DNA of 64,000 nucleotides, taken from the NCBI RefSeq assembly GCF_016598595.1, contig NZ_CP066786.1, positions 2,565,501-2,629,500 on the forward strand. The letters run 5' to 3'. The notes beneath the pieces are model-generated. The model was not told where the DNA came from. It made no database searches and worked only from the letters and a program-made list of their open reading frames with translations. The DNA comes from Martelella lutilitoris (lineage in GTDB: Bacteria > Pseudomonadota > Alphaproteobacteria > Rhizobiales > Rhizobiaceae). A program made the translations under genes and the position numbers. How positions within the stretch are numbered: position 1 is the stretch's first letter; each line of letters opens with the position of its first letter. This document shows positions 15,920-24,128 of the stretch, piece after piece.

Positions 15920-17212
15920 ATGCAATTCAAACCGTCCAGAACCTTCACCCGTCTTCTGGGGTCTGCCGCCGTTGCCGCTCTGGTTCCGCTTGCGGCCCAG
16001 GCCCAGGAAACCAAGACGATCACGTCCTGGGACCTGCGTTCGGACACGACCACGGCCGGCATCGTCCGTGACGCGATGGACCGTTTCGAGGAGGCCAACC
16101 CCGGCTATGTCGTCGAGGATTCGCACTTTGCCAACGACGCCTACAAGACCAAGCTGAAGATCGCTTTCGGCGCCAACGAGCCGCCCTGCATCTTCGCCTC
16201 CTGGGGCGGCGGTCCGCTGAAGGAATATGTTGATTCCGATCAGGTCGTCGACCTGACGCCCTATCTCGACGCCAACCCGGAATTCAAGGACCGCTTCGTG
16301 CCGGCAAGCTTCGGCCCGGTGACCTTCAACGACAAGATCTACGGCCTGCCGGCTGAAAACACCGCCGTCGCCGTGATCTTCTACAATACCGAGATTTTCG
16401 ACGAGCTCGACCTGACGCCGCCGGAGACCTGGGACGAACTGATGAACGTCATCAACGTCCTGAACGAGAACAACATCGCCCCCTTCGCGCTTGCCAACAA
16501 GAACAAGTGGCCCGGCTCGATGTATTTCGTTCTGCTGGCTGACCGCATCGGCGGCCCGGAAGCCTTCCGCAAGGCGGCAGCGCGTGAAGAAGGCGGCTCC
16601 TTCGAGGATCCGGTCTTCATCGAGGCCGGCGAGCGGCTTCAGGAGCTCGTCGAGGCCGACGCGTTTGCCCGCGGCTACAACGGTCTCGATTATGACGTCG
16701 GCGGTTCGCGTCGCCTGCTTTACGCCGATCGCGCCGCGATGGAGCTGATGGGTAGCTGGGAAATGGCCACCATCCGCAACGAGAACCCGGAATTCGCCGA
16801 AAAGGTCGATTTCTTCACCTTCCCGTCCGTGCCGGATGGCAAGGGCGACCCCTCCAACGTGGTCGGCACGCTCGGCGACAACTATGTCAGCATTTCCTCC
16901 GCCTGCCCCTACAAGGACAAGGCCTTCGAACTCTTGACCTACCTCACCAATGACGATGCAGCTGCCGCCCGCCTTGCCGACCAGCGCGTGATGCCGCTGA
17001 AGGGCATCACCACCGAGGATCCCTTCCTGAACAAGGTTCTGGAAGTCGTCGGCGAGGCCGGCAGCGTTCAGCTCTGGTACGATCAGGAACTGCCGCCGGC
17101 CCTTGGCGAAGTCCACAAGGACACGGTCCAGCAGCTCTTCGGCCTGTCGATCACGCCGGAAGAGGCAGCCGCCGAAATGGAACAGGCGGCCCAGGCCGAG
17201 GCCCAGCAGTAA
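15920..17212 (+). CDS. ABC transporter substrate-binding protein (family 1, oligosaccharide type)
   Basis: The 430-residue periplasmic protein has a signal peptide ending AAQAQ|E at about residue 29. The mature part has family 1 binding-protein motifs: DAMDRFEEANPGYVVE, YGLPAENTAVAVIFYNTEIFDEL and TPPETWDELM. I use the ATG at 15920 because GGGAGGA lies 6-11 nt upstream and it gives a proper signal peptide; the longer frame from 15845 starts within the promoter. Two permeases, an ATPase and a GH3 beta-glycosidase follow on the same strand, so the ligand is probably a beta-linked oligosaccharide or glycoside. Confidence 0.93.
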   Translation: MQFKPSRTFTRLLGSAAVAALVPLAAQAQETKTITSWDLRSDTTTAGIVRDAMDRFEEANPGYVVEDSHFANDAYKTKLKIAFGANEPPCIFASWGGGPLKEYVDSDQVVDLTPYLDANPEFKDRFVPASFGPVTFNDKIYGLPAENTAVAVIFYNTEIFDELDLTPPETWDELMNVINVLNENNIAPFALANKNKWPGSMYFVLLADRIGGPEAFRKAAAREEGGSFEDPVFIEAGERLQELVEADAFARGYNGLDYDVGGSRRLLYADRAAMELMGSWEMATIRNENPEFAEKVDFFTFPSVPDGKGDPSNVVGTLGDNYVSISSACPYKDKAFELLTYLTNDDAAAARLADQRVMPLKGITTEDPFLNKVLEVVGEAGSVQLWYDQELPPALGEVHKDTVQQLFGLSITPEEAAAEMEQAAQAEAQQ

Positions 17213-17364
17213 GGCCTGCGCGGCGCCCATCTCCCAAACCTCCCGAGGCGTTCGTGATCCGCACGCGCCCCGCATCGGCCGCCGCCCCTGCCGGCGGCGG
17301 CCGTCATGCTGCTTGTGCCGATTTTCCGCATTGACCGGGAAACGTGCGAGAGAAAGGATAAGAC

Positions 17365-18297
17365 ATGTCCACGGCGATAACGCGGACGGCTGCCGACCGG
17401 CAAAGGCAGCGGAAGAAATGGGTGCTGGCCCAGCGCGCGGCGCCCTTCGTCTTCATGACGCCGGCGGTCATCTTTCTGGCCGTCTACCTGCTCTACCCCC
17501 TCGTCTCCAGCTTCCGGCTGTCCTTCGTCAACTGGAACGGGCTTGGCGACACGGCCGTTTTCGTCGGCCTCGACAACTGGGTCCGCCTTCTCCATGACGG
17601 CGTGTTCTGGCATTCGGCCTGGAACAACATCCTGCTGGCGCTGTTCTCGATTGTCATCCAGTTGCCGATCGCCCTGGTTCTGGCGGTCGTTCTGGACGAG
17701 GCCAGCAAGGGATCGCGGATCCTCAAGATCCTCTATTTCATTCCGCTCCTGATGTCCTCGGTCGCGCTCGGCGTCCTGTTCAAGAACATCTACGACCCGA
17801 ATTTCGGCCCGATCAATTCCATTCTCGACGCCATGGGGCTTTACGGCTGGGCGCATGACTGGCTCGGCGATCCGCGCTATGCGCTGGGATCCGTCATCGC
17901 CGTCGTCTTGTGGCAGAACATTCCCTTCTACATGGTTCTGTTCCTGGCCGGCCTCGCCTCCTTCCCGCGCGAGATCACCGAGGCCGCAAGGCTCGACGGC
18001 GCGTCGCAGACCACCATCTTCTGGCGTCTGAAACTGCCGCACCTGCAGGGTACCTTCCGCACCGCCGTGCTGCTCGCGACCATCGGCTCGATGCGCTATT
18101 TCGACCTCATCTACGTCATGACCGAGGGCGGGCCGGAAAACGCCTCGCAGGTGATGGCAAGCTATATGTACAAGCAGGTCTTCGCCTCCTTCGAGCTCGG
18201 TTACGGCACCACGGTCGCCGCCGCCATGTTCATCATCATCACCGTGATCGCGGCAGTCGCCTTCCGCCTGTCCAAACGGTTCGAGACGGAGGTCTGA
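17365..18297 (+). CDS. ABC sugar transporter permease (MalF/UgpA type)
   Basis: The 310-residue inner-membrane protein has six predicted spans and the EAA loop [23 protein letters not shown]. Its N-terminal [20 protein letters not shown] is typical of the first span in CUT1 permeases. AGAAAGGA precedes the ATG. The 152-nt gap to the binding-protein gene is larger than the others in the operon and could hold a hairpin that tunes binding-protein excess. It pairs with the next permease. Confidence 0.92.
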   Translation: MSTAITRTAADRQRQRKKWVLAQRAAPFVFMTPAVIFLAVYLLYPLVSSFRLSFVNWNGLGDTAVFVGLDNWVRLLHDGVFWHSAWNNILLALFSIVIQLPIALVLAVVLDEASKGSRILKILYFIPLLMSSVALGVLFKNIYDPNFGPINSILDAMGLYGWAHDWLGDPRYALGSVIAVVLWQNIPFYMVLFLAGLASFPREITEAARLDGASQTTIFWRLKLPHLQGTFRTAVLLATIGSMRYFDLIYVMTEGGPENASQVMASYMYKQVFASFELGYGTTVAAAMFIIITVIAAVAFRLSKRFETEV

Positions 18298-18301
18298 TCC
18301 G

Positions 18302-19138
18302 ATGAAAAAGAAACAAGGATTCAAGGTCGGACGCGTCGCCATTCCGGTGCTCGGCACCTTCTGGCTGGCCGTCACCACCCTACCCTTCATCTTCGTCGCC
18401 TTCATGAGCCTGAAGACGCAGCAGGAAACCTTCGTCAACCCGGTCTGGGCGCTGCCGGAGAGCTTCAACCTTTCCAACTATATCGAGGTGCTCGAGGGTT
18501 CCTTCCTGATCTATCTGAGGAACAGCCTGTTCGTGATCTCGACCTCGGTCGTCATCATCATCCTGTTGTCCTCGATGGCGGCCTATGCGCTGGCACGGCT
18601 GAAATTCAAGTTTTCCGACAGCCTGTTCGCCCTCATCGTCGCCGGCATGATCGTTCCGCTGCACGTCACGCTCGTGCCGGTCTACCTGATGACCCGCTCC
18701 ATGGGGCTCTACGACACGCCGGCCGGCCTGATCGGCCCCTATGTGGCCATCAGCCTGCCGATCTCCGTGTTCATCCTGACGGAATTCATGCGCCAGGTGC
18801 CGAAGGAGCTCGAGGAAGCCGCCATGCTCGACGGCTGCGGCCCGTTCAAGATCTACTGGAAGATCTTCCTGCCGCTCGCCGGACCCGGCATTTCCACGGT
18901 CGCGATCTATAACGGGATCATGCTGTGGAACGAGTTCGTCTTCGCCTATGTGCTGACGTCCTCGACCGACAAACGCACGCTGCCGCTGGCGGTCTGGGAC
19001 TTCCAGGGCCAGTACGCATCGAATGTCCCCGCCATCATGGCCGTCGTCACCCTTTCCGCCCTGCCCTTGATCATCGTCTACGCCATCGGTCAGGAAAAGA
19101 TCGTCAACGGCATGATGGCCGGCTCGCTCAAGGGCTGA
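18302..19138 (+). CDS. ABC sugar transporter permease (MalG type)
   Basis: The 278-residue permease has six predicted spans, the first being [19 protein letters not shown], and the EAA loop [23 protein letters not shown]. It begins 4 nt after the stop of the previous permease gene, so the two are likely translationally coupled. It ends 19 nt before the ATPase gene. It forms the second half of the transport channel. Confidence 0.92.
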   Translation: MKKKQGFKVGRVAIPVLGTFWLAVTTLPFIFVAFMSLKTQQETFVNPVWALPESFNLSNYIEVLEGSFLIYLRNSLFVISTSVVIIILLSSMAAYALARLKFKFSDSLFALIVAGMIVPLHVTLVPVYLMTRSMGLYDTPAGLIGPYVAISLPISVFILTEFMRQVPKELEEAAMLDGCGPFKIYWKIFLPLAGPGISTVAIYNGIMLWNEFVFAYVLTSSTDKRTLPLAVWDFQGQYASNVPAIMAVVTLSALPLIIVYAIGQEKIVNGMMAGSLKG

Positions 19139-19157
19139 TGGAACCGGAGTACCAACA

Positions 19158-20321
19158 ATGACACAGATCCTTCTCGAAAACGTCGAAAAGCGCTTCGGCA
19201 AGCTCACCGTCCTGCACGACATCAACCTCAACATCGAAGACGGCCAGTTCTGCGTCTTCCTCGGGCCGTCAGGCTGCGGCAAGTCCACGCTTTTGCGCAT
19301 GATCGCCGGTATCGAGGAGATCACCGAAGGCGATCTTGCAATCGGCGGCGAAATCATGAACGACGTGCCGCCGGCAGAACGCCGCGTGGCGATGGTGTTC
19401 CAGAACTACGCGCTCTACCCGCATATGAGCGTTTATGAGAACATGGCCTTCGGGCTGAAACAGGCGAAGACGCCGAAGGCCGACATCGAAAGGCGCGTCA
19501 ACGAGGCTGCCCGCATGCTGCAGATCGAGCCGCTGCTCGACCGCCGCCCCAAGCAGCTCTCCGGCGGCCAGCGCCAGCGCGTCGCCATCGGCCGCGCCAT
19601 CGTCCGCCAGCCCGCCGTCTTCCTGTTCGACGAACCGCTGTCGAACCTCGATGCGGCGCTGCGCGTTCACATGCGTTCCGAGATCGCCAATCTGCACCGC
19701 GACTATCCCGAAGCCAGCATGATCTATGTGACCCACGACCAGACGGAAGCCATGGCGCTTGCCGACAGGATCGTACTGTTGCGCGCCGGTCCGGACGTAG
19801 TCAGGAAAGGCAGCATCGCCCAGGTCGGGGCGCCGCTCGAGCTCTACCACCGCCCGGCCAATCTCTTTGCGGCGGGCTTTCTCGGCTCGCCGTCGATGAA
19901 TTTCCTCAAGGTGAGGCTCGAAGGCGCCGATGAAGACGGCGCCAGGGTGAAGCTCGAGACCGGCGAGACCTTGCGCGTGCCTGTGTCGACCGAAGGCCTT
20001 TCGAAAGACGCCGAACTGACGCTCGGCGTCCGCCCCGAGCACATGCATCCGGCCGAGGACGACGTCGGCGAGCAGGTGATCCGCCGCAAGGTGCGCGCCG
20101 TCGAGAATTTCGGCGAATACAGCCATCTCTATCTCAACGAGAGCACGGAAAAGCCGATGATCGCCAAGGTCGCCGAGGATGTGCTGAAGGTTCCGGAAAA
20201 GCCGATGGCCTTCTTCGTCAAGCCCGCGGCCTGCCATCTGTTCGATGCCGAGGGCGAGGCGCTTGCCTACCTGCCAAGCGTGCCCGGCCCGCATGAACTG
20301 GGCTCGACCGACGCCGTCTGA
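19158..20321 (+). CDS. Sugar-type ABC transporter ATP-binding protein (UgpC/MalK family)
   Basis: The 387-residue ATPase has Walker [10 protein letters not shown] (residues 36-44), Q-loop [10 protein letters not shown], signature LSGGQRQR, Walker [12 protein letters not shown] and switch histidine YVTHDQ. The C-terminal part carries the TOBE/OB domain of MalK-type subunits. It completes a full importer within a single operon, unlike the split system at 2542-8861. GGAG lies about 12 nt upstream of the ATG. Confidence 0.93.
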   Translation: MTQILLENVEKRFGKLTVLHDINLNIEDGQFCVFLGPSGCGKSTLLRMIAGIEEITEGDLAIGGEIMNDVPPAERRVAMVFQNYALYPHMSVYENMAFGLKQAKTPKADIERRVNEAARMLQIEPLLDRRPKQLSGGQRQRVAIGRAIVRQPAVFLFDEPLSNLDAALRVHMRSEIANLHRDYPEASMIYVTHDQTEAMALADRIVLLRAGPDVVRKGSIAQVGAPLELYHRPANLFAAGFLGSPSMNFLKVRLEGADEDGARVKLETGETLRVPVSTEGLSKDAELTLGVRPEHMHPAEDDVGEQVIRRKVRAVENFGEYSHLYLNESTEKPMIAKVAEDVLKVPEKPMAFFVKPAACHLFDAEGEALAYLPSVPGPHELGSTDAV

Positions 20322-20341
20322 ACACGAAATACGGGATTTGA

Positions 20342-22735
20342 ATGATGAACACCGTCGCAAGCAATTGCCTGTACAAAGACCCCTCGCAGCCGATCGAGGC
20401 ACGTGTCGCGGATCTCCTCGGCCGCATGACGATCGAGGAGAAAATCGGCCAGATGCATGCCGTCTGGCTCTTCCTTGAAGAAGACGGCAACCACCGGACG
20501 CGCTCCGACCAGTTCACCGGTTCCTCCGATCCCGAGACGCTCAAAAGCATGCTGTCCTCCGGCCTCGGACAGGTCACGCGGCCTCTCGGCACCCGCAGCA
20601 TCGATGCTGCGGAGGGCGTGCGGGCGCTGAACGCGCTGCAGAAGTTCATGGTCGAGGAAACGCGGCTCGGCATCCCGGTCATGTCGCATGAGGAATGCCT
20701 GTCCGGGCTGATGATCAAGGGCGCGACGCTGTTTCCCTCCTCGCTCTCCTTCGGAGCGACGTTCAACCCGGACCTGATCGAGAAGGTGGGCGCGGAGATC
20801 GGCCGGGAAGCCCGCGCCATCGGTTGTCACCAGGGGCTCGCCCCCGTGCTCGATGTCGCCCGCGACGCCCGATGGGGCCGCACGGAGGAAAGCATCGGCG
20901 AAGACCCCTACCTCACCGGCGTCATCGCCACGGCCTATGTCAAAGGCCTGCAGGGCGCGGATCGCGGCGTTCTGGCGACGCTGAAACATTACGCCGGCCA
21001 TTCCGCCAGCGAGGGCGGCCGCAACCACGCCCCCGTCCATATGGGCTGGCGCGAACTCAACGACATGTTCATGCTGCCCTTCGAAATGGCGGTGAAGCTC
21101 GCCAATGCCGGCTCCGTCATGCCCGCCTACCACGATATCGACGGCGAGCCGGTGCATGCCTCGCACCACTTGATGACCAAGGTGCTGCGCGAAGACTGGG
21201 GCTTTGACGGCCTTGTCGTCGCAGATTATGTCGGCGTCAGCCTGCTCTACCAGCATCACGGCATTGCCGAGAACCGCGCGGAAGCGGCCGCCCTCTCCTT
21301 CAACGCCGGTCTGGATGTCGAGCTTCCCGGCGACGATTGCGCCAAGGACCTGAAGGAGGCGCTTTCGCGCGGGCTGATCACGCAAGCAAAGATCGACGAG
21401 ATCGCCGCCCGGATATTGCGCGAGAAATTCCGTCTCGGCCTGTTCGAAAACCCGTATGCGGACGATGGCAAGATCGTGCTCCAGCGCAGGGAGGCCGTCG
21501 ACGTCGCACGGCAGACGGCGGAGGAATCCGTCACCATTCTCGACAATAACGGCATCCTGCCGCTTAGCCCCGGCAAGAAGGTCGCCGTCATCGGCCCGAC
21601 GGCGGACGACCCGCTCGCCCTTCTCGGCGATTATGCCTTCCCGGTTCATCTGATCCACAACGAAGCCCAGGAAGAGGTCGAAAGCGTCGTCACGCCGCTT
21701 GCCGGTCTGAGGGCGAAGCTCGGCGCGGAAAACGTCATCTATGCCCGCGGCTGCAACATTCTCGACGAGCGCAAGGCGGGCGCCCCGGTCTTCCCCGGCG
21801 ATGTTGACGACAGCACCTCGCTGGAACAGGCCTCCTCGCTCTCCTCCCGGCTGGACATGATCCCGAGCGCGGTGGAAGCGGCGAAGAACGCCGATGTCGC
21901 CATCGTCTGCGTCGGCGACCTGTCCGGCATCTTCCAGACCGGCACTGTCGGCGAAGGCTCCGATGCCGACACGCTGGACCTGCCGGGCGTGCAGCAGAAG
22001 CTCCTCGATGCCGTGATCGAGACCGGCAAGCCGGTCATCGTCGTCCTCTCCTCCGGCCGGCCCTACAATCTCGGCGGCGCGGAAGAGAAGATCGCGGCGC
22101 AGGTGATGACCTTCTTCTCCGGGCAGGAAGGCGGCACGGCGCTGGCAAGCGTGCTGACCGGCGCGGTGGAACCGTCGGGACGCCTGACGCTGTCGATCCC
22201 GCACAATGTCGGCGCCGCGCCCTATTTCTACAATCACAGCTTCAAGAGTTCCGGCACGCCGATCGCCCGCCATTTCGGCAGCCGTTACCCCTTCGGCCAC
22301 GGCCTCTCCTACACCGATTTCGAATTTTCCGATTTGAGGCTGGAGAGCGAAACCGTCGATATCGAAACGGGCACCGTGCATCTGTCGTTCATGGTCAAGA
22401 ATGTCGGAGACCGCGACGGCATCGCCGTGCCGCAGCTCTACGTCCGCGACGAAATCGCCACGCTGGTGCGTCCGGTCAAGGAGCTGAAGGCCTTCGGCAA
22501 GCTTGCGCTCAAGCACGGGACAAGCGCCCGCGTGACCTTCGAGGTGCCGACGGACATGCTGAACTTCACCGGCTACGAGGGCTACCGCATCGTCGAACCC
22601 GGTTTCTTCACGCTGATGGTCGGCGTCTCCAGCGGCGACATCAAGCTGAAGGCGCGGGTTGAAGTGACCGGAGAACGCCGAAAGCTTCCCGCCGACTGGC
22701 GCATGCTGAGCGGCTTCGCCGTCGACAAGGCCTGA
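20342..22735 (+). CDS. Glycoside hydrolase family 3 beta-glucosidase/beta-xylosidase
   Basis: The 797-residue cytoplasmic enzyme has the three-part GH3 layout: an N-terminal (beta/alpha)8-like domain, an alpha/beta sandwich, and a C-terminal fibronectin-III-like domain ending at LPADWRML. The catalytic nucleophile is Asp295 in DGLVVADYVG; other GH3 signatures are LKHYAGHSASEGGRN, SMLSSGLGQVTRPLGTRS and PFGHGLSYTDFE. No signal peptide is present, so it cleaves imported glycosides inside the cell. It begins 20 nt after the ATPase gene in the importer operon. Two adjacent ATGs (20342, 20345) are possible starts. Beta-glucoside versus beta-xyloside specificity cannot be settled from sequence. Confidence 0.92.
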   Translation: MMNTVASNCLYKDPSQPIEARVADLLGRMTIEEKIGQMHAVWLFLEEDGNHRTRSDQFTGSSDPETLKSMLSSGLGQVTRPLGTRSIDAAEGVRALNALQKFMVEETRLGIPVMSHEECLSGLMIKGATLFPSSLSFGATFNPDLIEKVGAEIGREARAIGCHQGLAPVLDVARDARWGRTEESIGEDPYLTGVIATAYVKGLQGADRGVLATLKHYAGHSASEGGRNHAPVHMGWRELNDMFMLPFEMAVKLANAGSVMPAYHDIDGEPVHASHHLMTKVLREDWGFDGLVVADYVGVSLLYQHHGIAENRAEAAALSFNAGLDVELPGDDCAKDLKEALSRGLITQAKIDEIAARILREKFRLGLFENPYADDGKIVLQRREAVDVARQTAEESVTILDNNGILPLSPGKKVAVIGPTADDPLALLGDYAFPVHLIHNEAQEEVESVVTPLAGLRAKLGAENVIYARGCNILDERKAGAPVFPGDVDDSTSLEQASSLSSRLDMIPSAVEAAKNADVAIVCVGDLSGIFQTGTVGEGSDADTLDLPGVQQKLLDAVIETGKPVIVVLSSGRPYNLGGAEEKIAAQVMTFFSGQEGGTALASVLTGAVEPSGRLTLSIPHNVGAAPYFYNHSFKSSGTPIARHFGSRYPFGHGLSYTDFEFSDLRLESETVDIETGTVHLSFMVKNVGDRDGIAVPQLYVRDEIATLVRPVKELKAFGKLALKHGTSARVTFEVPTDMLNFTGYEGYRIVEPGFFTLMVGVSSGDIKLKARVEVTGERRKLPADWRMLSGFAVDKA

Positions 22736-22751
22736 TCGCGTCGGCGCATAT

Positions 22752-22778
22752 GAAGGGGTCTGCCCTGCAGGCCCCTTC
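22752..22778 (+). terminator. Hairpin downstream of the GH3 operon
   Basis: GAAGGGG at 22752-22758 pairs with CCCCTTC at 22772-22778. A wobble and three more pairs follow inside, closing a CCCTG loop, about 11 bp in all. There is no clear U-run, so termination may need Rho. It lies 17 nt after the GH3 stop codon. Confidence 0.5.
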
Positions 22779-23054
22779 CGGGTTGCCGACGGCCCCGGCA
22801 TGCCGTTTCCCGGCCATGCGCAACGGCCGGCAAGCGCGGCCTCGGGCAGGACATGTTTCCGGCCTTTTGAAGTCCATCGAACGCGGACTGTGCTCACGCC
22901 GCCGATCGACGTCGTTTCTTTTTGATTTGCGCCTGTTGCTGCTATTCTCTTGAATAAAGCGTTTCCAGGAAAAGCGGATACCGGTTTTCCGTTCGCAAAC
23001 GCGCAAAAACAAAGAGATAGAGAGCTTTCGCGATTCGGAGAAGAGCGGAAGCGC
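22779..23054. other. Non-coding stretch between hairpin and repeat
   Basis: Together with the flanking hairpin and repeat this makes a gap of about 450 nt without a supported gene. The right half is relatively AT-rich (around 22915-23030, with TTTCTTTTTGATTTGCG and AATAAAGCG), consistent with promoter sequence for the NikR-like gene. I see no ORF with a credible start and no further repeats. Confidence 0.4.
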
Positions 23055-23160
23055 TCTAGCGCATCGGTCCGAAAACCGGAATCGATTTTCGGAAAGAATG
23101 ATGCGTAGATTCAATAGGTTAGAGCGTCCTTTGTGCATCCGAATGGATGCACGGCGCTCC
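23055..23160 (+). repeat. Dispersed double-hairpin repeat, family A, copy 2
   Basis: Second copy of the roughly 105-bp element also found at 121-230 and 54051-54150. The second hairpin is a perfect stem GTGCATCC (23133-23140), loop GAAT, GGATGCAC (23145-23152), flanked by GAGCG/CGCTC that also pair. Relative to copy 1 the stem has A/T where copy 1 has G/C at a paired position. It lies immediately upstream of the NikR-like gene, inside its probable leader. Confidence 0.8.
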
Positions 23161-23181
23161 AGGCGGAAACGGAGGCGGCCC

Positions 23182-23685
23182 ATGAAGCGCATCACGATCA
23201 CCCTGTCCGACGATATCGCCGACGCGCTGGACCACTATATGAACGAAAGCGGCGCGCAGAACCGTTCCGAGGCCATTCGCGATCTCGTCCGCCGCGCCAT
23301 GCTGGACCTCAAGAACGGACCGGAGGACGCCGATTGCATCGGCGTCGTTTCCTATACGGTGGACCAGACCGCGCGCAGTCTCGCGACCCGGCTCGCAAAA
23401 CGCCGACTCGACGCCCATGACCGCCATGTGGCCGCGGTTTCCGTTCCGCTCGACCATTCGACCGCGCTCGAGATCGAGGTGACGCGCGGCAAGCTCGGCG
23501 AGGTGGGCGCTGCCGCGCAGAAACTGTTCCTCGAGCGCGGCGTCGCCCACGGCGCGCTCTCCGTGGTGCCGGTGGCGACCGGGGGCGCGATGCACGCCCA
23601 TGAAGGCCAGGCCGAGCCCCACCGCCATCTGCACGTCCGGCAGAGCTTCAATCCGGCAAGGGACGAAGAAGAAGGGCAGGTCTGA
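23182..23685 (+). CDS. NikR-like ribbon-helix-helix regulator without the nickel ligands
   Basis: The 167-residue protein aligns without gaps to my recollection of E. coli NikR. It has the N-terminal ribbon-helix-helix RITITLSDDIADALD and NRSEAIRDLVRRA, then the ACT-like metal/tetramer domain ending VAHGALSVVP. All four high-affinity nickel ligands are replaced: His76 is Leu, His87 is Ser, His89 is Pro and Cys95 is Ala. A C-terminal extension of about 37 residues is His-rich (His138, 140, 147, 149, 151), which could offer another metal site. I start at the ATG at 23182, which has GGAGG upstream; the frame from 23098 runs through the repeat. The target is unknown and no nickel genes lie nearby. 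Confidence 0.85.
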   Translation: MKRITITLSDDIADALDHYMNESGAQNRSEAIRDLVRRAMLDLKNGPEDADCIGVVSYTVDQTARSLATRLAKRRLDAHDRHVAAVSVPLDHSTALEIEVTRGKLGEVGAAAQKLFLERGVAHGALSVVPVATGGAMHAHEGQAEPHRHLHVRQSFNPARDEEEGQV

Positions 23686-23762
23686 TCCGAGCGCCTGGTT
23701 TGACAAGCGGCGGATTTCGGCTATCACGGCCGGTTCAATGCCAACGCCACCCGAAAGCCGCC

Positions 23763-24014
23763 ATGGCCGTCTATGTCGACGATATGAAATGGCCCTTCAA
23801 GGGCATGATGATGTGCCACATGCTGGCCGACACCAGCGAGGAACTGCACGCCATGGCCGAACTGATCGGCATGGAGCGCCGCTGGGTTCAGTATCCGGGA
23901 ACGGCCAAGGAACACTACGATGTGCCGATGACGCGCCGCGCGATCGCTGTCGAGGCCGGCGCGGTCGAGGTCAACTGGCGTTTCATGGTGACGCTGATCC
24001 GCAGCCGCCGATAG
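23763..24014 (+). CDS. DUF4031 domain-containing protein
   Basis: The 83-residue protein begins MAVYVDDMKWPFKGMMMCHMLAD and continues TSEELHAMAELIG, RRWVQYP, HYDVPMTRRAIAVEAGAVEV, the full DUF4031 pattern. The family is small, conserved, of unknown function and rich in His, Cys and Asp. The start at 23763 matches the conserved N-terminus, though the Shine-Dalgarno sequence is weak. It follows the NikR-like gene by 77 nt on the same strand and could be cotranscribed. It ends at the edge of a family B repeat. Confidence 0.88.
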   Translation: MAVYVDDMKWPFKGMMMCHMLADTSEELHAMAELIGMERRWVQYPGTAKEHYDVPMTRRAIAVEAGAVEVNWRFMVTLIRSRR

Positions 24015-24075
24015 AGGATTTCGCAGCCAGATGGAAACATCTGACGCCCGCGAATATGCGTCAAGACAAAGAAAG
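24015..24075 (+). repeat. Dispersed hairpin repeat, family B, copy 1
   Basis: This stretch resembles 57640-57700. Its core is CAGATG (24028-24033), loop GAAA, CATCTG (24038-24043), followed by ACGCCCGCGAATATGCG. The other copy has CAGGTG/CACCTG at the same place, a paired change that keeps the stem. It begins directly after the DUF4031 stop codon. Confidence 0.65.
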
Positions 24076-24090
24076 AGTGCGCTTTCGCGT

Positions 24091-24117
24091 CCCCTGAGCG
24101 GCGGAACCGCTCCGGGG
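24091..24117 (-). terminator. Probable recJ terminator hairpin
   Basis: CCCC, then GAGCGG (24096-24101), loop CGGAA, CCGCTC (24107-24112), then GGGG (24114-24117): about 10 bp with one internal mismatch. It lies 11 nt downstream of the recJ stop on the minus strand and between convergent genes. No strong U-run follows. Confidence 0.5.
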
Positions 24118-24128
24118 CTTTCCGGTTC

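Noticed and set aside
20267..22897. 876-codon open frame on the - strand opposite the GH3 gene
   Set aside because: It is fully antisense to an intact GH3 enzyme with catalytic motifs, and the product has no recognisable domain.
23098..23181. Upstream extension of the NikR-like frame (MMRRFNRLERPL...)
   Set aside because: This stretch is translated from the family A repeat; the same peptide appears at 54110-54160 and 125-200. The ATG at 23182 with GGAGG is the real start.
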